A program made the translations under genes and the position numbers. From 66-474 sp040255405 (lineage in GTDB: Bacteria > Pseudomonadota > Gammaproteobacteria > Xanthomonadales > Rhodanobacteraceae): a stretch of 64,000 nt of DNA. Position 1 is the first letter of the stretch. Each line of letters opens with the position of its first letter. Below, one piece after another: positions 32,677 to 42,757 of this stretch. The stretch is from contig JBDZUX010000001.1 of NCBI GenBank assembly GCA_040255405.1, positions 147,208 to 211,207 of the forward strand, in the 5' to 3' direction. The notes below the pieces were generated by a model. The model did not search any database. It was not told the origin of the DNA and saw nothing but the letters and a program-made list of their open reading frames with translations.

Positions 32677-33705
32677 CGCAAACAGGTTCATCGCCGGTTC
32701 GCTGCCGCGCGGCGGCTTCAGCCCGAAATGCCGCCACGCCTTGCCGGTTGCGATGCGCCCGCGTGCCGTGCGCGCCAGCAGCCCCTGCTGGATCAGATAC
32801 GGTTCCAGCACGTCTTCGATGGTGTCGCGATCCTCCGCCAGCGCCGCAGCCAGCGATTCCACGCCGACCGGGCCGCCATCGAACTGCTCCAGGATCAGGC
32901 GCAACAGGCGGCGATCGAGTTCGTCGTAACCGCCGGCATCCACTTGCAGCATTTCCAGTGCGGCGGAAGCGGCGTCGCGGGTGATGCGCCCGCCTGCGCG
33001 CACCTCCGCGTAATCGCGCACGCGACGCAACAGACGATTGGCGATGCGCGGCGTGCCACGCGAACGCCGTGCGATTTCGGTGGCGCCTTCCTCGTCGCAG
33101 GCGATGTCCAGGATGCGCGCCGAACGCGCGACGATCGACGCCAATTCACCGGGCGTGTAGAACTCCAGCCGGTGCACGATGCCGAAGCGGTCGCGCAACG
33201 GACTGGTCAGCATGCCCGCACGCGTCGTCGCGCCGACCAGTGTGAAGCGCGGCAGGTCCAGCTTGATCGAACGCGCGGCCGGGCCCTCGCCCAGCATGAT
33301 GTCGATCTGGAAATCTTCCAGCGCCGGGTACAGCACTTCTTCCACGACCGGCGACAGGCGATGGATTTCGTCGATGAACAGCACGTCGTGCGGCTGCAGG
33401 TTGGTGAGCAGCGCGGCGAGATCGCCCGCGCGCTCCAGCACCGGCCCGGAGGTGGTGCGAAGATTCACGCCAAGTTCGTTCGCGATCACGTGCGAGATGG
33501 TGGTCTTGCCCAACCCGGGCGGCCCGAACACCAGCACGTGGTCCAGCGCGTCGCCGCGCTGCTTCGCCGCCTGGATCGACAGCGAAAGCTGCTCGCGCAT
33601 CGCCGCCTGGCCGACGTATTCGGCCAGCGTGCGCGGCCGCACGCTGGCTTCGACGATCTGTTCGGCGGGGCTTTCGGCGGCGTCGACGACGCGGGATTCA
33701 CTCAT
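32659..33705 (-). CDS. ruvB: Holliday junction branch-migration helicase RuvB
   Basis: A 348-residue AAA+ motor. Walker A GPPGLGKTTIS (about residues 63-73), Walker B VLFIDEIHRL, sensor GATTRAGMLTSPLRDRFG and the C-terminal winged helix (AALAEDRDTIEDVLEPYLIQ) are intact. The chosen ATG gives the normal family start (MSESRVVDAAE...RTLAEYVGQ). The final residues and the stop codon lie in a repeat arm. It is separated from ruvCA by kup and a DUF6496 gene. Confidence 0.95.
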   Translation of the reverse strand: MSESRVVDAAESPAEQIVEASVRPRTLAEYVGQAAMREQLSLSIQAAKQRGDALDHVLVFGPPGLGKTTISHVIANELGVNLRTTSGPVLERAGDLAALLTNLQPHDVLFIDEIHRLSPVVEEVLYPALEDFQIDIMLGEGPAARSIKLDLPRFTLVGATTRAGMLTSPLRDRFGIVHRLEFYTPGELASIVARSARILDIACDEEGATEIARRSRGTPRIANRLLRRVRDYAEVRAGGRITRDAASAALEMLQVDAGGYDELDRRLLRLILEQFDGGPVGVESLAAALAEDRDTIEDVLEPYLIQQGLLARTARGRIATGKAWRHFGLKPPRGSEPAMNLFAERGSE

Positions 33706-33780
33706 GCGCTGATTATGCCGGAACGCGCGGGTGGAAGGCTGCGCACTCCATTGCCGGACAACCACTGCAAGAGCGGTTTT

Positions 33781-33849
33781 GACACGGATCCACGCGGATC
33801 AGCAGGAACTCTCTCTGGTGATCTGCAAGCACCCGCGCAAATCCGTGTC
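33781..33849. repeat. Inverted repeat GACACGGAT...ATCCGTGTC, copy 1
   Basis: Arms at 33781-33789 and 33841-33849, with further partial pairing inside (CACGCGGATC / GATCTGC...CCGCGCAAATCC). A related element lies at 38586-38652. Both lie between genes of the ruv-aspS region. It is not T-rich, so terminator function is doubtful. Confidence 0.55.
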
Positions 33850-33903
33850 CAAAGATTGCTTCGTCAATGCGCTCGCGAACAATCGTGTGTGCGAAGGCGC
33901 GAC

Positions 33904-34419
33904 TCAACGCCCGCGGTTTTTCGCGCGTGTGCGCGCAGCCTTGCGCGCCGCAGCCGAACGTGCTTTTGCGCCCTTGGTGCGCGCCGCCTTCTTCGCCGCG
34001 GCCGACCGTTCACTGGCGCTGCGCTTGCGCGCCGACTTGCGTGCGTGCTTCGAAAGCGCCTGTTCGGATGCGGCGGAACGGCCCTCCCGTTGCAGCGCCT
34101 TGCTGCTGGCGCGCGCACGCTTGCCGGAGCTCTTCCGGGCAGCCTTGGAGGTCGACTTCCTGCCGGCCGCGCGGTCGCGCTTGGCTTGCTTGATGGTCTT
34201 GCGCGGCGCCTCGCCCGCTTTCGGCGGCGGCAGGTCGACGCCGGCGCGACGCGCTTCCGACAAGCCAATCGCAATCGCCTGCCTGGTCGAACGCGCCCCA
34301 TGTTTGCCCTCACGTATGTGGTCGATTTCCTCGCGCACGAATTCGCCGGCCTGGGTACTGGCGGACTTGCCCTCGCGCTTGTCCCTCCTTGCCCTCTCGA
34401 TGGCTCTCTTCGCAGGCAT
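33904..34419 (-). CDS. DUF6496 domain-containing, histone-like basic protein
   Basis: A 171-residue very basic protein. The N-terminal part (MPAKRAIERARRDKREGKSA to about residue 66) is the conserved DUF6496 domain, with STQAGEFVREEIDHIREGKHG and ARSTRQAIAIGLSEARRAGV, which resembles small DNA-binding helical modules. The rest is a lysine/arginine/alanine/serine-rich tail like bacterial histone H1-like proteins. The ATG at 34419 has an excellent ribosome-binding site, GAGGAGGTG. DNA binding is inferred from composition. It lies between kup and ruvB on the same strand. Confidence 0.8.
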   Translation of the reverse strand: MPAKRAIERARRDKREGKSASTQAGEFVREEIDHIREGKHGARSTRQAIAIGLSEARRAGVDLPPPKAGEAPRKTIKQAKRDRAAGRKSTSKAARKSSGKRARASSKALQREGRSAASEQALSKHARKSARKRSASERSAAAKKAARTKGAKARSAAARKAARTRAKNRGR

Positions 34420-34564
34420 TTGGCACCTCCTCGTCGGTCCGTGACTGCGCCCGGGGATTTCCGCGTCCGGAATCGACGGCGCGCGCGGTTCCATGATGCG
34501 CCCGCGGAAAAGACATGTCACGGCACCTGCGGACGACCGTTCATGTTGCGCGACGCGCGGCCGC

Positions 34565-36472
34565 TCAGATCTCGACCTGTGCGCCCAACTCGATCAGGCG
34601 ATTGCCGGGAATGCTGAAGAACGCCGTGGCGGGCAGCGCGTTGCGCGCGAGGAACGCGAACAACTTGTCCCGCCACAGCGCCATGCCGGGCCGGTCGGTG
34701 GCGACGATGGTCTCACGCGACAGGAAGAACGTCGTGTCCATCATCTTGAGTTCGAGTCCCTGCCGTGCGCAGGCGTGCAAGGCGGCGGGCACGTTCGGAT
34801 CTTCGGCGAAGCCGAAGCGCAGCGTCAGGAGATAGAAGTCGTTGCCGAGGCCCTTCAGTTCCAGCCGCTCGTCGGGATCGGCGTGGGGCGTTTCCAGCGT
34901 ATCGACGGTGAGGATCACGTTGCGTTTGTGCAGCACCTTGTTGTGCTTGAGGTTGTGCAGCAACGCATGCGGCACCGCATCGGGGTCGCTGACCAGGAAA
35001 ATCGCGGTGCCTTCCACGCGCGTGGGTGGATGCTCGGCGATGTTGCTGATGAACGGCGCCAGTGCGAGGCCGCTGTGCTTCAACTCGCGCAATACCAGTT
35101 CGCGACCACGCCGCCAGGTGGTGAGGATCGCGAACACCGCGAGGCCCAACACCAGCGGGAACCAGCCGCCGTCCTCGATCTTGAGGGTATTGGCGCCGAA
35201 GAAGGCAAGGTCGATCGCGAGGAAGAACACGAGCACCGCGAGCACCAGCAACGGATGCCACTTCCACATGCGCCAGGCGACGATCACGAACAGCACCGTG
35301 TCGATGGCCATGGTTCCCGTCACCGCGATGCCATAGGCGCCGGCCAGCGCCTTGGAGGAACCGAACCCGATCACCACCAGCACCACCAGGATCATCAGCA
35401 GCCGGTTGATCCACGGCAGGTAGATTTGCCCGGCTTCCTCGTTGGACGTGTGCACCACCGGCATGCGCGGCAGGAAGCCGAGTTGGATGGCCTGGCGCAT
35501 GATCGAGAACGCACCTGCGATCACGGCTTGCGAGGCAATCACCGCGGCCACGGTCGCCAGCGCGATCATCGGATACAGCCCCCAGGACGGCACCGCGAGG
35601 TAGAACGGGTTGTTGGCGGCTTCGGGGTTGTGCACCAGCAATGCGCCTTGCCCGAAGTAGTTCAGCATCAGGCCGGGCATCACGAAGCCGTACCACGCGA
35701 CGGTGATCGGCTTGCGCCCGAAGTGGCCCATGTCGGCATACAGCGCCTCGGCGCCGGTCACGCACAGCACCACCGCGCCCAGCACCAGGAACCCGCCGGC
35801 GCCATGGTGCATGAAGAAATTGAATCCGTACCAGGGGTTGATCGCGCGCAGCACCAGTGGATGTTGCACGATGTTGTACACGCCGATCAGGCCGAGTGCG
35901 ACGAACCACACGCACATCACCGGACCGAACACCTTGCCGACCCCGCCGGTGCCGCGCTTCTGGATCAGGAACAGCGTGACCAGCACGATCACCGCGATCC
36001 AGACGACCCAGTGCGACAGCGCGGGTGCCGCCACTTCCAGGCCTTCCACCGCAGACAGCACGGTGATCGAAGGCGTGATCACGCCATCGCCGAAGAACAG
36101 CGCCGCGCCCAGCACCGCAGCCAGCACCACCAGCTTGCGAGTGCGCGGATGCTGCCGGGTCGCACGCTGCGCCAGCGCCATCAGCGCCATGATGCCGCCC
36201 TCGCCCTTGTTGTCCGCACGCATGATGAAGGTGATGTACTTCAGCGCCACCACGATCAGCAACGACCACAACACCAGCGACAGTACGCCGAGCACGTTGA
36301 ACGTGGTCACCGGCATGCCGTGCTGGTCGCTGAAGGCCTCGCTGAAGGTGTACAGCGGGCTGGTGCCGATGTCGCCGAACACCACGCCGATCGCGCCGAG
36401 CACCATGACGTGCATGGCCTTGCGGCCCGCGTCCTCGCCCTGCACCGGGTGGATGCCGGTCTTGTCCATCAT
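34565..36472 (-). CDS. kup: Potassium uptake protein Kup
   Basis: A 635-residue KUP/HAK/KT proton-coupled K+ transporter. Twelve transmembrane helices occupy about residues 18-440, starting with the signature GAIGVVFGDIGTSPLYTFSE; a soluble C-terminal domain follows. Length is normal (E. coli Kup 622). It starts inside the ruvA stop (ATGA overlap), so it is expressed with ruvCA although functionally unrelated. No c-di-AMP or potassium riboswitch is evident upstream, which fits its position inside an operon. Confidence 0.95.
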   Translation of the reverse strand: MMDKTGIHPVQGEDAGRKAMHVMVLGAIGVVFGDIGTSPLYTFSEAFSDQHGMPVTTFNVLGVLSLVLWSLLIVVALKYITFIMRADNKGEGGIMALMALAQRATRQHPRTRKLVVLAAVLGAALFFGDGVITPSITVLSAVEGLEVAAPALSHWVVWIAVIVLVTLFLIQKRGTGGVGKVFGPVMCVWFVALGLIGVYNIVQHPLVLRAINPWYGFNFFMHHGAGGFLVLGAVVLCVTGAEALYADMGHFGRKPITVAWYGFVMPGLMLNYFGQGALLVHNPEAANNPFYLAVPSWGLYPMIALATVAAVIASQAVIAGAFSIMRQAIQLGFLPRMPVVHTSNEEAGQIYLPWINRLLMILVVLVVIGFGSSKALAGAYGIAVTGTMAIDTVLFVIVAWRMWKWHPLLVLAVLVFFLAIDLAFFGANTLKIEDGGWFPLVLGLAVFAILTTWRRGRELVLRELKHSGLALAPFISNIAEHPPTRVEGTAIFLVSDPDAVPHALLHNLKHNKVLHKRNVILTVDTLETPHADPDERLELKGLGNDFYLLTLRFGFAEDPNVPAALHACARQGLELKMMDTTFFLSRETIVATDRPGMALWRDKLFAFLARNALPATAFFSIPGNRLIELGAQVEI

Positions 36473-37059
36473 CGACCCAGCGCCGCGCGCAATGCCTTGC
36501 GGATGATGGTTTCCGCGTCATCGCCCTCTTCGGACGCGGCGGCTGCGAGGCGCGCCGCCTCGACCGGCTTGTAGCCCAATTGCTGCAAGGCGGCCTCCGC
36601 TTCGCTGCGCGGATCGCGCGCGACCGGCGCGCTTCCCGCCGGCGCGGCGGCCGCCACGTTGCCGATGCGGTCGCGCAATTCCACCACGATGCGTTCGGCG
36701 GTCTTCTTGCCGATGCCGGGGATGCGCGTCAGCGCCGCGATATCGCCGGCCTGCACCAGCCGGGCAAACTCCGCCGTCGGGACGCCCGACAAGACCGCCA
36801 GCGCAATCCGCGCGCCGATGCCGGAAACCTTCTGCAGGTCGCGGAACAGGTTGCGCTCATCGTCACGCAGGAAACCGTACAGCGCGACAGTGTCTTCCTT
36901 GTGCGCGTAGTGCGTCAGCAGGATCACTTCCTTGCCGACATTGGGCAAGTCGTACAACGTGGACATCGGCACTTCCAGTTCGTAGCCGACGCCGCCGACC
37001 TCGACGAGCACCCACGGCGGGCGCTTGGCGATGAGTGTTCCGCGCAGGCGGCCGATCAT
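36469..37059 (-). CDS. ruvA: Holliday junction DNA-binding protein RuvA
   Basis: A 196-residue protein that binds four-way junctions and loads RuvB. Starts MIGRLRGTLIAKRPPWVLVE (domain I OB-fold); helix-hairpin-helix motifs VSGIGARIALAVLSG and IPGIGKKTAERIVVEL (about residues 72-130) form domain II; the C-terminal domain III (AEAALQQLGYKPVEAARL to the end) contacts RuvB. The frame runs to 37110, but the start at 37059 gives the family N-terminus. It overlaps kup by four bases. Confidence 0.95.
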   Translation of the reverse strand: MIGRLRGTLIAKRPPWVLVEVGGVGYELEVPMSTLYDLPNVGKEVILLTHYAHKEDTVALYGFLRDDERNLFRDLQKVSGIGARIALAVLSGVPTAEFARLVQAGDIAALTRIPGIGKKTAERIVVELRDRIGNVAAAAPAGSAPVARDPRSEAEAALQQLGYKPVEAARLAAAASEEGDDAETIIRKALRAALGR

Positions 37060-37098
37060 TGCACCGCTCCGTGTTTCCCCCATCCGCCCCACGGGCCC

Positions 37099-37152
37099 GT
37101 TCCCCCGCAAGCGGGGGAACGGAGAAATCCCCTCCCCCGTTTACGGGGGAGG
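37099..37152. repeat. Two adjacent REP-like hairpins between ruvC and ruvA
   Basis: GTTCCCCCGC-AA-GCGGGGGAAC (37099-37120) and CCTCCCCCGT-TT-ACGGGGGAGG (37131-37152), each a 10-bp perfect stem, followed by GGCCGGGGTGGGG. This is the paired-hairpin layout of REP/BIME elements. The loops are only two bases, so the structures may work as DNA sites rather than RNA. Confidence 0.7.
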
Positions 37153-37189
37153 GCCGGGGTGGGGGGGCATACGGCACCGAGGTATGGAT

Positions 37190-37726
37190 TCATCGCCTGC
37201 CTCTCCATGCCGCAAGCGCAATTCCGGTTCGCACTTCGCTGGCGCGCAGGTGCGCATGGGTGATCGCGATCGCCAGCGCGTCGGCCGCGTCGGCCTGCAG
37301 CGGTTCACGCGTGCTGAGCAGGATCCCGACCATGTGCTGCACCTGTTCCTTGCCGGCGTGGCCCTTGCCGACCACCGCCTGCTTGATGGCGTTGGGCGCA
37401 TACTCGCTGACCGGCAATCCGCAGCCGACCGCCGCGCAAATCGCGGCGCCGCGCGCCTGCCCGAGTTTCAGGGCCGAATCGGCGTTCTTCGCCATGAACA
37501 CCCGCTCGATCGCGGCTTCCGCCGGCGCATGCGCCTCGATGATGTCGCTGAGTTCGTCGTAGATGCGCTTCAGGCGCAACGGGAACGTCTCCTCGCCCGC
37601 CACTTGCAGCGTTGCGCGAAACACGCAACGCAGCTTCCCCGTGGCGTCGGCTTCGATGATACCGACGCCGGTGCGCTGGCTGCCGGGATCGATGCCGAGG
37701 ATGCGCAGCGGCTGCGCCGAATCCAC
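37190..37726 (-). CDS. ruvC: Crossover junction endodeoxyribonuclease RuvC
   Basis: A 178-residue resolvase. The catalytic acidic residues are recognisable in ILGIDPGSQRTGVGII (Asp near 13), AIERVFMAKNADSALKLGQA (Glu near 73) and AADALAIAITHAHL (Asp near 147 and 144). It starts one codon after the yebC stop and precedes ruvA by 130 bases that hold two REP-like hairpins. With RuvAB it resolves Holliday junctions. Confidence 0.95.
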   Translation of the reverse strand: MDSAQPLRILGIDPGSQRTGVGIIEADATGKLRCVFRATLQVAGEETFPLRLKRIYDELSDIIEAHAPAEAAIERVFMAKNADSALKLGQARGAAICAAVGCGLPVSEYAPNAIKQAVVGKGHAGKEQVQHMVGILLSTREPLQADAADALAIAITHAHLRASEVRTGIALAAWRGRR

Positions 37727-37728
37727 GG

Positions 37729-38451
37729 TCAGCCCGCCGGGAGATCCGCGTTGGAATGCACGTTCTGGACGTCGTCGAGCTCGTCCAGCCGCGCCAGCAG
37801 GCCTTGCACCGCTTCAACCTGGTCGGCCGCCACCGGCACGTCCAGTTCCGCGCGCATCGTCACTTCGGCCTGATCGGGTTTCAGGCCGGCTTTCTCCATT
37901 GCCTCGCGCACCGCCTCGAACGAATCGGGCGTCGTGATCACGTCGATCTGGCCGTCTTCCGGCCACACCTTCACGTCTTCCGCGCCGGCGTCGATCGCGG
38001 CGTCGGTGATTTTTTCCTCGTCCGCGCCTCCCGCGTACGACAGCACGCCGATCTCCTTGAACAGGTAAGCCACCGAGCCATCGGTGCCAAGATTGCCGCC
38101 GAACTTGGTGAAGGCGTGGCGCACGTCGGAAATGGTCCGCTGGCGATTGTCGGTGAGGCATTGGACCAGCACCGCGACGCCGCCCGGCGCGTAGCCTTCG
38201 AAGTGCAACGCCTCGTAAGTGACGCCTTCCAGCTCGCCGGTGGCCTTCTTGATCGCGCGCTCGATGTTGTCCTTCGGCATCGACGCTGCGATGGCCTTGT
38301 CCACCGCAGTGCGCAGGCTGGCATTGCCGTTGACGTCGCCACCGCCGGCACGCGCGGCGACCATGATTTCGCGCACCAGCTTGGTGAACACCTGGCCGCG
38401 CTTGGCGTCTTGCGCATTCTTGCGGCCGGCGATGGAAGGACCACGTCCCAT
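37729..38451 (-). CDS. YebC/PmpR-family protein (TACO1-like)
   Basis: A 240-residue member of the YebC family: starts MGRGPSIAGRKNAQDAKRGQVFTKL (first part MGRGPSIAGRKNAQDAK), then the acidic AGGGDVNGNASLRTAVDKA, MPKDNIERAIKKATGE, GYAPGGVAVLVQCLTDNRQRT (part shown), and the terminal domain LDDVQNVHSNADLP. Long treated as a transcription factor, the family is now also linked to translation of proline-rich stretches. It lies two bases upstream of ruvC, a widespread neighbourhood. Confidence 0.93.
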   Translation of the reverse strand: MGRGPSIAGRKNAQDAKRGQVFTKLVREIMVAARAGGGDVNGNASLRTAVDKAIAASMPKDNIERAIKKATGELEGVTYEALHFEGYAPGGVAVLVQCLTDNRQRTISDVRHAFTKFGGNLGTDGSVAYLFKEIGVLSYAGGADEEKITDAAIDAGAEDVKVWPEDGQIDVITTPDSFEAVREAMEKAGLKPDQAEVTMRAELDVPVAADQVEAVQGLLARLDELDDVQNVHSNADLPAG

Positions 38452-38585
38452 GGGCGATTCCGTTTGTGCTGAAAGGTGGAAAGTCTAGGGAAACACGCAC
38501 CCGCCTGCCATGCCCTCGCCCGCCCCCTTGCGGGAAAACGGATGGCCTTGACGCAGATCAGCGCGGTTCGAGCGAAACGCTTTGG

Positions 38586-38652
38586 GACACGGACCCGCAT
38601 CCGATCAAGGCAGATTTTGCTGGACCGGAGTTCGTCCGCCTTCATCCGTGTC
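38586..38652. repeat. Inverted repeat GACACGGA...TCCGTGTC, copy 2
   Basis: Arms around 38586-38594 and 38643-38652 resemble the element at 33781-33849, with a CGGAAAAGC sequence just after the right arm. It lies between aspS and yebC. The middle sequence differs between the two copies. Confidence 0.5.
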
Positions 38653-38667
38653 GGAAAAGCTTCTTCC

Positions 38668-40440
<1,773 letters not shown>

Positions 40441-40558
40441 CGCCTGCTGCACTTTCGGCGCCCGTCCCGCGGAAGGGCAAACCGCAAATGCTAAGCGCCG
40501 CGATGCTGCGGCGCAATACGAGGCTCGGGATTGCAGGCCCTGGAGTGCCCGCCCGCCG

Positions 40559-42364
40559 TCAGATCGGGCCGCGATCCTGCGTGCGTGCGCGCAACAGCAT
40601 CTTGTCGGCGCGCCGCAAGGTCGATTCCAGCGGTTCGTCGGCTTCGCGCAGCGCCCAGCCGATCGAGAACACCGCCGGCATGCCGTCGCGCGACGCCATC
40701 GCGAGGCGTTCGGCCAGTTCGCGCACGCCGTGGTCGGTGGTGTGCGGCATCACGATCGCGAATTCGTCGCCGCCAAGGCGCACCACCACGTCGCCGGCCC
40801 CTCCGGTCGCGCCGAGCAGGCGCGCCATGTCACGCAGCACTTCATCGCCGCGCTCGCGCCCTTCGCTGGCGTTCAGTTGCCGGAAATAATCGATGTCCAC
40901 CACCACGCACCCCCACACCTGGCCGTGCGTGGCCTGCATCGCGAACAACTCCAGGAAGCGTCGCGAGCGGCAGCCGGTCAGCGTGTCGCGCTGGTTCTGG
41001 TCACGCAGGCGCAGCTCATAGCGGTGCCGCAGGGTCACGTCCTGCGCCGTCCCCAGCACGTAAGGCGCGGGCTCGGCATCGGGGTAGCAGATGAACTGGT
41101 ATCGCAGCACGCGCCGTTCGCCATTGCGCGACATGAAATGCAGCACCCCGCCATCCCGGTGCAGGCTCCGGATTCGGTCCAGGTAGTCCTTCCAGTCGGC
41201 GTCGGCCTCGTCACCGACGAAGTCGGCCAACGGGCGCCCGATCATCTCCTCGCGGGTGTAGCCGAGTGCCTGCGCCATCAGCGCGTTGACGCGCAGCAGC
41301 CGCCCGTCCAGATCGTGCATCCACACCAGCGCGAGGCCGGATTCCACCAGATCGTCGTAGCGCGACGCACACTCGCGCAGCGCCTTGCGCGAAGCGTGTT
41401 CGATCGACAAGTCGCGCACCAGCATCATCCGCGCGGGGGTTTCGGCATGCGGCAGGTTGCCGATGTCGGTGAGTACATCGAAGGTGTCGCCATTGGCGCG
41501 GCGATGCTGCCAGGCAACGCTGCCGGGCGGCACCGCGCGGCCGGCGTCGCGCAGGTAGGTGCGCAGGCGTTCGGCTTCGACGGGCAGGAACAAGTCGGAT
41601 ACGTGCAGTTGCCGGAAGCGCTCCCGCGGATAGCCGTAGCACTGCTCGGCCGCGGCATTGGCGCTCAGGACGCGCAAGTCGGAGCTGGCGAACACCACCA
41701 CCGGCAGCGGGTTCAGGTCGAACCATACCCGCGTTTCGTCCGCGCGGCGGCGCGTCAGTTTCTGCAATTCCAGTTCGTCGGTGATGTCGCGCGCGACGCC
41801 GACCAGTCCCGACACGCGCCCGCGGGTGTCGTGCAGGGGACGCTTGGAAACCAGGAAGCTGCGTTCACCCGAGGCGGTCGGCTGCACCTCGCGGAACATC
41901 GTGGGCAGGTCGCGATCCAGGCACACCCGGTCGTTTTCTTCCCACGCCAGCGCGTCCGAAGCAGGCTGCAGATCGCTGTCGCGCCGGCCGAGGACATCCA
42001 TGGGCCGGCGCCCGATCAGCGCCGCCGCCGGCTCGTTGACGAAGCGATAGCGCTGGCCGGCATCCTTGATGAATACGGGATTCTCGCCCTGCTCGCACAG
42101 CACTTGTGTCAACTCGGCCAGCCGCCGCAGGCTGCCCAGCGTCCAGACCAGCAACATGCCGGAACCGGCCAACGCACACAGCCCGGCGACGCGCAGCAGC
42201 AGTGCCGCATGGCCCAGCACGTCGCTGCCGGTGGTTGCGAGCACGGCCAGCACGCCTGCCGGGATCACCAGCAGGCCAATGCCGAACCACCCGAACCAGC
42301 GCAGCGAGCCATGCCCGCCGGGAATGGCTTCCAGCACGCCGGATTTTCCCCTGTGTTTCGCCAC
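40559..42364 (-). CDS. Membrane-associated PAS/GGDEF diguanylate cyclase
   Basis: A 601-residue signalling protein: an N-terminal region with two membrane helices (WFGWFGIGLLVIPAGVLAVL and LLLRVAGLCALAGSGMLLVW), three PAS-type domains (about residues 95-220, 225-345, 350-460), and a C-terminal GGDEF domain with intact RLGGDEFAIV (about 550) and DTLTGCRSRRFLE. An upstream I-site RxxD is not evident five residues before GGDEF, so product inhibition may be absent. It would make c-di-GMP in response to a PAS ligand. I chose GTG 42364 with GAGG upstream; the frame continues to TTG 42445. Confidence 0.85.
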   Translation of the reverse strand: MAKHRGKSGVLEAIPGGHGSLRWFGWFGIGLLVIPAGVLAVLATTGSDVLGHAALLLRVAGLCALAGSGMLLVWTLGSLRRLAELTQVLCEQGENPVFIKDAGQRYRFVNEPAAALIGRRPMDVLGRRDSDLQPASDALAWEENDRVCLDRDLPTMFREVQPTASGERSFLVSKRPLHDTRGRVSGLVGVARDITDELELQKLTRRRADETRVWFDLNPLPVVVFASSDLRVLSANAAAEQCYGYPRERFRQLHVSDLFLPVEAERLRTYLRDAGRAVPPGSVAWQHRRANGDTFDVLTDIGNLPHAETPARMMLVRDLSIEHASRKALRECASRYDDLVESGLALVWMHDLDGRLLRVNALMAQALGYTREEMIGRPLADFVGDEADADWKDYLDRIRSLHRDGGVLHFMSRNGERRVLRYQFICYPDAEPAPYVLGTAQDVTLRHRYELRLRDQNQRDTLTGCRSRRFLELFAMQATHGQVWGCVVVDIDYFRQLNASEGRERGDEVLRDMARLLGATGGAGDVVVRLGGDEFAIVMPHTTDHGVRELAERLAMASRDGMPAVFSIGWALREADEPLESTLRRADKMLLRARTQDRGPI

Positions 42365-42511
42365 AACGTCCTCGACGTGTTCCCGCGCCCCGCCCCGGGG
42401 CGCGCCCACCCCGGAAGTGCAAGAGGCGTGCTCGCCCCCACGCAAGGCGTGCCGGCGTCACAGATGTTGACCGGCGGGGCGACGGTTTGTTGACGCGCGT
42501 CTCAATTATTG

Positions 42512-42612
42512 GTGCGATCGTCCATGATCGCAGCTTCGCCGAATCCCATTGCAGCTTGCTGGCTTTTCGCGCAACCATCACCAGAACGCCCCTCCATGGG
42601 CTGACTTTTCAC
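42512..42612 (+). repeat. Dispersed ~100-bp element, copy B
   Basis: Starts GTGCGATCGTCCATGATCGC and ends CCCTCCATGGGCTGACTTTTCAC in the same layout as the other copies (ends shown in part). The 5' end is itself a GCGATC-6-GATCGC inverted repeat. Tandem with copy C. Confidence 0.75.
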
Positions 42613-42620
42613 GACCGTTG

Positions 42621-42722
42621 TTGCGATCATCCCTGATCGCTGCTTCGTTGAATTCCAATGCACCTTGCAGGGATTCCCGCGCAACGAGCACCAGAACGCC
42701 CTTCCATGGGCTGACTTTTCAC
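42621..42722 (+). repeat. Dispersed ~100-bp element, copy C
   Basis: Same orientation as copy B, 109 bases downstream, clearly homologous over its length (TTGCGATCATCCCTGATCGC at one end, TTCCATGGGCTGACTTTTCAC at the other, shown in part). The B-C pair is the most alike, suggesting local duplication. Confidence 0.75.
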
Positions 42723-42757
42723 AACAGCCGCTGCGGCCGGACCGATCCGGCGAGCAT

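Larger units (their letters stand above)
42365..42757. other. Intergenic region with tandem dispersed elements
   Basis: 393 bases between the PAS/GGDEF gene and the arginase gene. It is mostly filled by two head-to-tail copies of the dispersed element (42512-42612, 42621-42722). No coding frame is supported. The first 150 bases are the upstream region of the PAS/GGDEF gene, without an obvious promoter. Confidence 0.6.

Noticed and set aside
34493..36574. 693-codon plus-strand frame opposite kup
   Set aside because: Composition typical of an antisense shadow of a membrane protein; Kup is unambiguous.
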